Of a stretch of 64,000 bases of DNA, positions 1 to 8,113 are shown one piece after another. Position numbers and translations under genes: made by a program. The first letter of the stretch is position 1, and the number at the start of each line of letters is the position of its first letter. Below the pieces are notes generated by a model that saw only the letters and a program-made list of their open reading frames with translations, was not told where the DNA came from and did no database searches. The stretch is from CAYZTY01 sp964444665 (GTDB taxonomy: Bacteria > Planctomycetota > Phycisphaerae > Sedimentisphaerales > CAYZTY01): positions 38,823 through 102,822 of the forward strand of contig CAYUIE010000014.1 in assembly GCA_964444665.1 (NCBI GenBank). The letters are read 5' to 3'.

Positions 1-1968
1 GACGTAGGGAACCGGGTCACCACCAGATGTTGTCGAACGATACACATTATAGCCGGCCAAATCAGGCTCGCTGTTATCGTTCCAGTCGAGCGAAACTGTT
101 TCATTACCCGCTGTAGCCACTAGTCCTGTCGGCGCCGCCGGAGGTGTTATGTCTCCCCCCGATGAGGTTAGCGAGAGTGTTGTTATAGTCTCTGCAGGGA
201 TAGTCAGGGAACCAGTTCCGTCATAGCTGCCGATGTTAACGCAGTTTTGTGTCTGGCTTGTACGATAGACCTGGCCACTGTCGATGGAGAAGCCGGTAAA
301 TGAAAGGTCGGTCTCAATATCGGTATCTGTACTCTTGTTTATGATTACAACGCTTAGTTGTTGATTATTGGGGCTTATATAGGCCGACATTCTCAGCGCA
401 GTAGAGTCATCTGTGGCATCTACACGCTCCCAGTCGGAATGTATGAAGGCCGAATAGTGCTTGAAGCCATAGTAGTCTGAGTTGATTGTATAGGAGGATG
501 ACGTGAGAGTCACCAAACCTCCGGAGTTACCCCAGAATAAACCCCAGTATAGATATCCAACCACCCCTTCGACAGTTAAAGAATTATGAAGCAGGAGCGC
601 CAGATTCATCGCGTCCGGCCATCCACCAGTTGAGTCCTCGTACTCTGTCTGGAACAAAGGTTTGTTGCCGTGTGTTGATGCATAGTCGGCGAAGTCAGCC
701 ATAGACCCGATATATGCATCAGGATTTTGCCCCTGGTTGATATTGTAGAGATGGTGTGCATAACCATAAACGTGGGAGGGATTAATTAGATTATCTAAAT
801 AATCATAGGAATTAGGAATGCCGGCCGCTTCGGCCGCGAGCATTTTTGGCATACCGGAACCCATCCGGGAATATATTTCCGAATAAACCTCTTCGAATGC
901 TTCATCGTAGCCGGCAAAGGTCGTGGTTTCAGTTGGCTCGAATCTGCACGAATCCCATTCGTTAGGTGGTTGTGGTGAAAAATCGGGTTCATTCTGCATA
1001 TTTATATAGTCGGAATCCACTCCGTAAATAGACGACCAAGCGGCTAAGCTGTCAGCCCACCAGTCTGCAAAATCTTCGTATACATATTCACCACCCACTT
1101 TGTCAAGCGTTCCGTTGTAGCCGGTTGTATCGCCGTTGCTTTTCAGGCTGCCTTTTGGTGACCAGGAGGAAATCATAATCTTCAAGGGCCTGCCTAACGA
1201 CGATTCACCGGCAGCAATTATTTGGCCCGACCGGGTCATATAGATGTCATTGTCTTGGTCGTAGACGTTACGTACGCGATATATATCAAGGCTCAGTTGG
1301 CCGAACAGGATGTTATAAAGAGTGGTTTTCTGCGGATGGTTGGTAAGCATGCCTTCGTACCAGGCACCTGCGGCTCCAAAACCCTCGATTTCCTGGTAAC
1401 GCGTATTTACATTAATCGTGCCTTCCGCGTAGGGGTCGGTGGAACCGGGCTCCGGACCATATACTTCCGCCTGGTCAACGTAGATATCCACATCTGCTGC
1501 GGGGCCTTCAACATAAAAGTCCAGCACACCCAACGTTCCGGTTACAGTCAGTGTGAAATTACCTGAAAGCTCGATCCAGCCGCTATCTGTGGCGGTGTCA
1601 CTATCTATGTTATGATAAGCAGTACCACCGCCATCCTGCTGCTCGAAAGATACGGTGACCGTATCGCTGCTGGAAGCGCCACCAATTCTTACCAAGACGG
1701 ATACCAGGTAGGTCTCACCGGGTACCATTTTATCCACCATATCCTGCTTTATCCCCTGCCAGGTGCCATCTCTGTCGTATGCATGCCCACTGCGGGAGCC
1801 GTAGTAAACAGGCGACGTAACTGTGTTAATTGAGCAGCCTCTACCGGTCCAGCCGGTTGTACCACTTTCAAATCCGGGATTTTCCAGTACGTTATCATCG
1901 CCGTAACAAACCGACAACGAAAAGACAACGATGAAAGACAAAAACACAAAGAAAGACTTACTAAACAT
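1..1968 (-). CDS. Secreted GH30-like xylanase/glucuronoxylanase, 3' end outside window
   Basis: Read by hand on the minus strand: ATG at 1966-1968 with a GAGAGG Shine-Dalgarno 6 nt upstream, open to the window edge (656 codons seen). Residues 1-22 are a signal peptide. Residues 28-170 are a CBM4_9-like jelly roll opening with NPGFESG. Residues 185-515 are a GH30-type barrel: acid/base Glu327 in QNEPD and nucleophile Glu442 in QTEYE. A beta-sandwich follows, then an FN3 domain from about residue 605 that runs off the edge. Very close in layout to the gene at 5469-8081. The family cleaves glucuronoxylan or related beta-linked polymers outside the cell; the exact substrate is inferred from the GH10 neighbours. 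Last gene seen of a minus-strand run; a dockerin-like tag may lie beyond the edge. Confidence 0.85.
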   Translation of the reverse strand, partial: MFSKSFFVFLSFIVVFSLSVCYGDDNVLENPGFESGTTGWTGRGCSINTVTSPVYYGSRSGHAYDRDGTWQGIKQDMVDKMVPGETYLVSVLVRIGGASSSDTVTVSFEQQDGGGTAYHNIDSDTATDSGWIELSGNFTLTVTGTLGVLDFYVEGPAADVDIYVDQAEVYGPEPGSTDPYAEGTINVNTRYQEIEGFGAAGAWYEGMLTNHPQKTTLYNILFGQLSLDIYRVRNVYDQDNDIYMTRSGQIIAAGESSLGRPLKIMISSWSPKGSLKSNGDTTGYNGTLDKVGGEYVYEDFADWWADSLAAWSSIYGVDSDYINMQNEPDFSPQPPNEWDSCRFEPTETTTFAGYDEAFEEVYSEIYSRMGSGMPKMLAAEAAGIPNSYDYLDNLINPSHVYGYAHHLYNINQGQNPDAYIGSMADFADYASTHGNKPLFQTEYEDSTGGWPDAMNLALLLHNSLTVEGVVGYLYWGLFWGNSGGLVTLTSSSYTINSDYYGFKHYSAFIHSDWERVDATDDSTALRMSAYISPNNQQLSVVIINKSTDTDIETDLSFTGFSIDSGQVYRTSQTQNCVNIGSYDGTGSLTIPAETITTLSLTSSGGDITPPAAPTGLVATAGNETVSLDWNDNSEPDLAGYNVYRSTTSGGDPVPYV

Positions 1969-2002
1969 AATATTCCTCTCTTTAATCCAAGCTATTATAC
2001 TT

Positions 2003-5000
2003 CTACCAGTTTTTTGTACAGCCTGGGTCTTCGGGGTCGTTACAATGCAACCACTGAAGTCCAAACGTGCTGAAGTCAGCAAAATCAACATCGTCATCCG
2101 GCTCGAAGTCAGCACCATCACAGTCACTAAATGTGCTGCAGTCTATCTCGAGCCAGTAGTAGACTATTTTCTCAAGATCCCAGTAATCGACATAGCAATC
2201 ACCATCAAGGTCCGAGAGAAGCCCATCGTCACCGGCCTGGACATCCGCACAGGTCTGGTAATCGGGCGTAGCTGAATCCTCGTTCGAATAGCCGACGGAC
2301 TCAAGGTCGTTAGTATCTACCGCTTTGACGACGTAGAAATAAGGTGTACCGTTGGTGACAGTATCATCATCATACTCGGATATGGTCACAAGCGGACCAT
2401 TCAACTGGTTATAGCCGCCCGGTCCACCTCCAGATATTGCCGCACGATAAACATTGTAGCCGGCCAAGTCGGGTTCGTTATTATCATCCCAATCGAGTGA
2501 AACTATTTCATTACCCGCTGTTGCCACTAAACCCGTCGGTGCGGCCGGTGGCATATTAATTATTCCTTCTGAGGCCTGGACTACAAAGCCAAGAATCACC
2601 TGACGGTTGGCATTGCTGTGAGTTACACTTGGTGTTTCATCCAAACCAATCGCAGGTTTATATCCATCCGTACCCGTAGATGAATCCATATCGTGTTCGT
2701 TGGGCTCGTTGAAATCGTTGTTTATTGTATAATTGCCTGTATTACCACACGTGGCAGCAACAATAACCATATCGCCGTCATTAGTGGAAAGAGCGTCCGT
2801 TGTGATGTTATCTGTGTCTGTGTTGCTGTTGGTATCGTTAGGCCCGACAGGAGCTGTCTGGTCAACGTTCTCAAGAAACACGCTGCCGTATGATTCATCG
2901 TCCAGCGAAGTGCTCCAGTTAGGAACAAATATATCGTTAGCTGCCGCAGCGATACCGGCCTCGTCCAAGATATATGCCGCAACGTATGCCCTGAAGCCTG
3001 TTCCGACTACTTCATCGGTAACCTTTGTCATTGACTGCCCGCCATAGGTTACAGACTCGAGGTTTATGTTAGCTTCTTCCTCTGCATGTGCGATAAATAT
3101 CAAGGCCCGGCTGGGGTTGGTTCCGGATTCCTTGGTATGACTGGTTCCGGTTCCCCAGGAGCCGAGAATTTCAACGTCTGTGCTGGGCGGTTGGGTTGTT
3201 GCTGAATTAGGATCCGACCAGCCTGTCTCATTCGGAGTCAGATAATCATCACGTGCCTTAACCCTGAACGTATACTGTGTGTTCGGATTAAGGCCCTGAG
3301 CTATATAAGTTGTGTCTGTCTGCCATCCACTGTTAGCGTCGCTGTCTGTTATGCACTCGAAGTAATACATCACAGGCAGACTTTCGTCGTTGGCATCCGT
3401 TGCAGTCATTATAATCGAACTCGAACCTGTGGCTGTCGGTACCGAAGCCCAAGTCATCGGGTTCGGGTCCGGCGGCGTCACGTCAGGTGGGTCGGCTTCA
3501 AAGTTGGCTACTATCGTATAGTTCGCATCCATCGTTACCGCGGTGCTGATAGCACAAGGGTCGGCCACATCACAGGCATCAGCCGCTGTTCCAGTCCAGA
3601 CAAGAAAGTGATAGTACTCATCGGCCTCGGCTTCGATAGTTGCGCTGGAACCCTGCGAGTATTGGAAGCTCCCCTCCCCGGGATTTATCACCGAGCCGCC
3701 GCTTGTAGAAGATATACTCAGTGTCTGCAAAGGTCCGCTGGAGCTAAGTGCAATTGTTGTGATTGACTCGGCGGGTAACGTCAATGAAGAGTCGTATGTG
3801 CCGAGATATAACCAGTTTTCTGTTTCGCTGCTTCGGTAAACCTCGGAGATGTCATACGAAAAACCGTTGACTGTCAAAGTCAAGCTGGTGCTGCTGGTGG
3901 AAATATTGGTTATAACAATCGTCAGTTTACTGTTGTCGGGACTTTGAAAGGCGGCCATACGCAGGTTGCCCGAACTGGTTCCGCTAACCGAAGTATCTAC
4001 CAGATACCAGTTTTCGCCGGTAAAGTGTGCATAGTGCTTTAAGAACCAGTACTGGGGCCGAATTACATAATCAGTAGTAGAAGTAAGAGTTACAATACCG
4101 CCGCCATTAGGATTCGGACCGCGGAACAAGGTCCAGTTGAAAAACGAAGTCACGCCCTCGTAATAAAGACAGTTGTAAATATGATGTGCAAACCTTAATC
4201 CCATATCGAAGTTCGGTGTAGTACTAAGTTTTACATATTCAGTCATATGCAAAGGCTTGTAGCCGTAGTCCTCGGCGTAATCCTCCATCCCGGAAATCAT
4301 GCCATCGGGGTCGTCGTAGCTGCCGTCGGTATAAAGGTGATGTGAGAAACCATCGACATTATCTATCTGGCCTATATCGATTAGCGCCTCGATATATGCT
4401 ATGGAATTGCCGAAGCCCATCGTGCACGGTGCCCACATTTGAGGCATATTCGGGCCCATTTGAGAATACAGCTTGTTATAAACCGCCTCGAAAGCCTGGT
4501 CATAACCGGCAAATGTTGAGTTCTGCGTTGGTGCGAAATAGCAGGAATCATAGTCGGTTTCAATGTCCGGCTCATTCTGAAGACTAATATAGTCCGGCTC
4601 TACTCCCCGACTTTTCCATTCGCCCAGACTGTTATACCACCAATTCGCGTAATCATCATATACATAATCATCGGGGCCGCCTGCGAGTGTTCCACCGTCG
4701 CTTTCATCTTCATTGCTTTTTACGTAATAAGCGGGCGACCAGGGGACCAGCTCAATCTTTAAATTCGGACTGCGCTGCGGTTCTCTCGCCGCGGCGATGA
4801 TAGTTGCAGTAGCAGGCAGGTCACCGGGGCCGGTGGAATAATCGTAAGTGTTTCGTATCCTTAAAATCTCAATCCCCAGCTCTTTAAACAAAAGGTCATA
4901 AACTTCGTTACTATCTTCGTGGTTGACAAGGCCGGTCACGTCATAGACAGCGGCTCCGCCAAAACCCAGGAGCTGCTGATAAGTGGTGTTATAATTGACC

Positions 5001-5146
5001 TGTCCTGTCGCAGCCATTCCTGCCTGCGTGAAAAAAAGACAAAGACAAATAGTCGTAATTAAAAGTGCTGATACAGAAACCTCCCGCCGTGGAGACATAC
5101 CTTGATTGGTCTCTCCTCCCCCCTTGAACCATTGCCTCTTCATCAT
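2003..5146 (-). CDS. Secreted GH30-like glycosidase with FN3 domains and dockerin-like C-terminus
   Basis: The frame is open from 5272, but the first 42 codons look non-coding; ATG-ATG at 5146/5143 follows GTGGAG and gives a signal peptide with a long n-region (an ATG at 5098 is the other option). In order: GH30-like barrel with acid/base Glu in LQNEPD (Glu234 counted from 5272) and nucleophile Glu in MTEY (Glu345); beta-sandwich; a short beta-repeat domain; FN3; an unassigned beta domain of about 190 residues; a second FN3; and a dockerin-like block with two Asp-rich EF-hand loops ending CNDPEDPGC. No N-terminal carbohydrate-binding module, unlike its two neighbours. It follows the gene at 5469 by about 320 bp, a stretch in which I see only an AT-rich probable promoter region, and precedes the partial gene by 34 bp. 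Substrate is inferred as xylan-type. Confidence 0.85.
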   Translation of the reverse strand: MMKRQWFKGGGETNQGMSPRREVSVSALLITTICLCLFFTQAGMAATGQVNYNTTYQQLLGFGGAAVYDVTGLVNHEDSNEVYDLLFKELGIEILRIRNTYDYSTGPGDLPATATIIAAAREPQRSPNLKIELVPWSPAYYVKSNEDESDGGTLAGGPDDYVYDDYANWWYNSLGEWKSRGVEPDYISLQNEPDIETDYDSCYFAPTQNSTFAGYDQAFEAVYNKLYSQMGPNMPQMWAPCTMGFGNSIAYIEALIDIGQIDNVDGFSHHLYTDGSYDDPDGMISGMEDYAEDYGYKPLHMTEYVKLSTTPNFDMGLRFAHHIYNCLYYEGVTSFFNWTLFRGPNPNGGGIVTLTSTTDYVIRPQYWFLKHYAHFTGENWYLVDTSVSGTSSGNLRMAAFQSPDNSKLTIVITNISTSSTSLTLTVNGFSYDISEVYRSSETENWLYLGTYDSSLTLPAESITTIALSSSGPLQTLSISSTSGGSVINPGEGSFQYSQGSSATIEAEADEYYHFLVWTGTAADACDVADPCAISTAVTMDANYTIVANFEADPPDVTPPDPNPMTWASVPTATGSSSIIMTATDANDESLPVMYYFECITDSDANSGWQTDTTYIAQGLNPNTQYTFRVKARDDYLTPNETGWSDPNSATTQPPSTDVEILGSWGTGTSHTKESGTNPSRALIFIAHAEEEANINLESVTYGGQSMTKVTDEVVGTGFRAYVAAYILDEAGIAAAANDIFVPNWSTSLDDESYGSVFLENVDQTAPVGPNDTNSNTDTDNITTDALSTNDGDMVIVAATCGNTGNYTINNDFNEPNEHDMDSSTGTDGYKPAIGLDETPSVTHSNANRQVILGFVVQASEGIINMPPAAPTGLVATAGNEIVSLDWDDNNEPDLAGYNVYRAAISGGGPGGYNQLNGPLVTISEYDDDTVTNGTPYFYVVKAVDTNDLESVGYSNEDSATPDYQTCADVQAGDDGLLSDLDGDCYVDYWDLEKIVYYWLEIDCSTFSDCDGADFEPDDDVDFADFSTFGLQWLHCNDPEDPGCTKNW

Positions 5147-5468
5147 TACTACTCCACAAGGGGTTTTAACTATGTAGTGAGGCGCGGACTCTTGCTGGAT
5201 AGGTGTTACTAATTCTACCTCCTCCGCGACACCAAGCTTTACTATATTACCAATTTTTCGCCTAAAATTCAAGGATATGGGCCCTTTTCACCTGCTTTTT
5301 AAAAAATAAAGTATATTCACTCTTCCTTTTCCACCTCTTGCAGGTTGAAAGTTCATAATCAAGAATTTTATAGGCCTTTTACACGCAGACTTACAGGCCC
5401 ACTGTTTGTACAATTACATATCTGAAATAAGTTATATAAAATTATCCGACTATAAACTTGCTCTCCAA

Positions 5469-8081
5469 TTAATGTTTCCCCCAACACGAATACTTATGGC
5501 CGCCTCGGTTACAGCCTCCATGAAAGAAAGGTTGCCGCCAGGGCCACCACCACCTCATAGGAACAAGCCGCAGGCAGCCTTCGGCTTCGTAATACTGACC
5601 GGAGGTTAATTTGCCGACAACGCTTACCTCGTTCAGGCCTGGTGACAAATTCTCTACGCAATCAGATTTGTCAAAGACAGCCCAGACGTAAGTATGACTT
5701 CGACACCATCCCCGCCAGTAGAAAACTCTCTGAGTTTCTGATTCGATGCCGCCGGGATTAAACAATAACGGCTCGTTATCATTAATATCTGAAGGAGTAA
5801 TACCTTCGGGCATTTTTATCATTGCCATTATGTAGCCACAACGGTTCCAGGCGTTTAAAACTGCCGGGATGAAAGATACATTCAACTGCAACGGTTCTGA
5901 TTCTAAAACGTTGACAGTGCAGTAAGCCGGGGCGGATTTATTGATACCATCATCGACGATTAGTTCAATCTGATGCTCACCGACGGGCAGTTGAACAACA
6001 GGTGATACGCTGTTTGCCTCGTACACATTGCCGCCAATAATCCAGCTCCAGTAATAACCAAGTGAATCTCCGTCATCATCATAAGAGCCGGAGCCGTCTA
6101 ACGTAACTTCCGCAACACCGTTAACGTCGGCGTAAACGACCTGATTCGGCCCGGCAACAGCGACGGGAGGTGTCCCGGCTGTGGAAAGAGCAAGAGTTGT
6201 TATAGTCATCGGGGGCAGTATCATTAGGTCGGCCGGGTTAAAGCCTTTGAGAGAGATACTTTTTTCTTTTGGATTTGCCTTTAGACCGCAGGGAAAACTG
6301 ACGCCGATAAGGGCACAGTTTTCTGTTTGACTTGTCCGATAAACGTCACCATCTAAAACAAGGCAATCGCCGAGGGAAAGGTCGAGTTCGATGTCGGTAT
6401 CCGTAGTCGTGTTTATTAAAACTATGCTGAGCTTCTTATTGTCCGGACTGATATACGCCGACATTCTCAAATAGGGATTGTCGCACAAGGCCTCGACACG
6501 TTGCCATCCTGAATGCACAAAAGCAGAATAGTGCTTGAAGGCATAATAAACCGGATTGATTGTATAGCCGGGTATGGGAACACTGGGGGCATTGGGGTCA
6601 TTGGGGTCCATCAAGGTATATTCGAGTGATACAAGGCCGCTGTAGTATGGCCAGAACAATTCCCAGTACAAATATGCCGAGACTCCCTCTACAGCAAGAG
6701 AATTATGCATCAAAACCGCCAGGTCTACTGCATCGGCCAGGGTTCCAATATTTTGTGAGTATTCCGTCTGCATTAATGGCTTGTTGCCGTATAGTGATGC
6801 AAAGTTTTCCATCGCGGGGATATACGCATCAGGATTGTCACCGCTGCCGATATTGTAAAGATGATGCGCATAACCATAAACATTAGGATTGTCGAGTAGC
6901 GCGTTCAAATAATAGGTGGAGCTGATAAGACCGGCCGCATCGGCAACAAGCATCTTCGGTATATCCGAACCCAGCCGGAAATCCAATTCCTGCCAAACAG
7001 CCTCAAAAGCAATGTCATAGCCCGCCCAGTCATTTGTTTCGGTGGGCAAGAACATGCAGGTATCCCAGTAAGAGGTCGTGTAATCAGGTTCATTTTGTAT
7101 ATTCACATATTCAACATCTATGCCATATTCATCAGACCACTCTTCCAAACTGTCAGCCCACCACTTCGCAAACCTATTGTACATGAATTGACCAGTATTG
7201 GGGTCTTTTTTCAGCGTTCCTTCTCGCGTATTGTCATTGCTTTTCAGGTAGTCCGGCGGTGACCATGAGGATATCATAATCTTAATGGGCCTGTCTAACG
7301 ATGACTCGCCTTCGGTAATTATCTCTGCCGTGTTACTCATGTATTCAATGTCGCCGGGCTGGTCATAAATATTTCGAATACGATATATATCAAGCCCCAG
7401 TTCACCGAAAAGAATGTCATAAAGCTCGTCCTTAAGGGGATGACCGACAAGCCAGTCCTCGTACCAGGAAACAGAGGCCCCGAAGCCTTCTATGTTCTGA
7501 TGACGTATATTTATGTCGATTTGGCCTGTAGCATTGGGGTCGGGGGGTGGAGGGGGAATAGGCTCGGGACCGAACACATTTGCGTCATCGACGAAGAAAG
7601 CAACACCGGGGGCGGGGCCTTCGAAGTAAACATCCAGGGTCGTCAGCACTCCGTTTACGTCAAGAGTAAAATATCCGGATAAAGAGGTCCAGTCGTTACC
7701 GTCGGCGGTCGACCAGTTTACACCGATATACCGTGTGCCGTTGGCATCGCTTTGTTCGACGGAAATGCCGATGCTGTTAGGACCGGCTCCTGGTTGGAGT
7801 CGTACTTGGCCGGATATCTTGTAGGTCTGGCCGGGTATCATCCTTTCCAGCATAGACTGTTTTATCCCCTGCCACGTATCGCCTCTGTCGTATGCCACTC
7901 CGCTGTAAGAACCGCTGTAAACGGGATCGCTGACTACGTCGATTGAGCAGCCGCGGCCGCCCCAGGCGGTTGTGCCGTCTTCAAAGCCGGGATTAATCAG
8001 CACGTTACTATTGCCGTAAGCAGGCACTAATGACAAAAATAATATTAATAACAGACACATACAAAAACCTTTAGCATACAT
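5469..8081 (-). CDS. Secreted GH30-like xylanase with CBM, PKD and Trp-rich C-terminal domain
   Basis: 870 residues, ATG preceded by AAGGAGG 6 nt upstream. Signal peptide 1-22; CBM4_9-like module 28-170; Pro-rich linker; GH30-like barrel 188-530 with acid/base Glu331 (QNEPD) and nucleophile Glu440 (QTEY); beta-sandwich; PKD domain about 645-735; then a C-terminal domain about 740-850 with MPEGITPSD and a Trp/Arg-rich end. It has no dockerin-like tag. The same C-terminal domain closes the unrelated beta-helix protein at 54291-56786. The gene sits 32 bp downstream of the GH10 gene, so it is probably co-transcribed. Role in glucuronoxylan cleavage is inferred from family and context. Confidence 0.87.
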   Translation of the reverse strand: MYAKGFCMCLLLILFLSLVPAYGNSNVLINPGFEDGTTAWGGRGCSIDVVSDPVYSGSYSGVAYDRGDTWQGIKQSMLERMIPGQTYKISGQVRLQPGAGPNSIGISVEQSDANGTRYIGVNWSTADGNDWTSLSGYFTLDVNGVLTTLDVYFEGPAPGVAFFVDDANVFGPEPIPPPPPDPNATGQIDINIRHQNIEGFGASVSWYEDWLVGHPLKDELYDILFGELGLDIYRIRNIYDQPGDIEYMSNTAEIITEGESSLDRPIKIMISSWSPPDYLKSNDNTREGTLKKDPNTGQFMYNRFAKWWADSLEEWSDEYGIDVEYVNIQNEPDYTTSYWDTCMFLPTETNDWAGYDIAFEAVWQELDFRLGSDIPKMLVADAAGLISSTYYLNALLDNPNVYGYAHHLYNIGSGDNPDAYIPAMENFASLYGNKPLMQTEYSQNIGTLADAVDLAVLMHNSLAVEGVSAYLYWELFWPYYSGLVSLEYTLMDPNDPNAPSVPIPGYTINPVYYAFKHYSAFVHSGWQRVEALCDNPYLRMSAYISPDNKKLSIVLINTTTDTDIELDLSLGDCLVLDGDVYRTSQTENCALIGVSFPCGLKANPKEKSISLKGFNPADLMILPPMTITTLALSTAGTPPVAVAGPNQVVYADVNGVAEVTLDGSGSYDDDGDSLGYYWSWIIGGNVYEANSVSPVVQLPVGEHQIELIVDDGINKSAPAYCTVNVLESEPLQLNVSFIPAVLNAWNRCGYIMAMIKMPEGITPSDINDNEPLLFNPGGIESETQRVFYWRGWCRSHTYVWAVFDKSDCVENLSPGLNEVSVVGKLTSGQYYEAEGCLRLVPMRWWWPWRQPFFHGGCNRGGHKYSCWGKH

Positions 8082-8113
8082 TTTAGTCCTCCTTCATAAA
8101 AAACGTTCCATAT

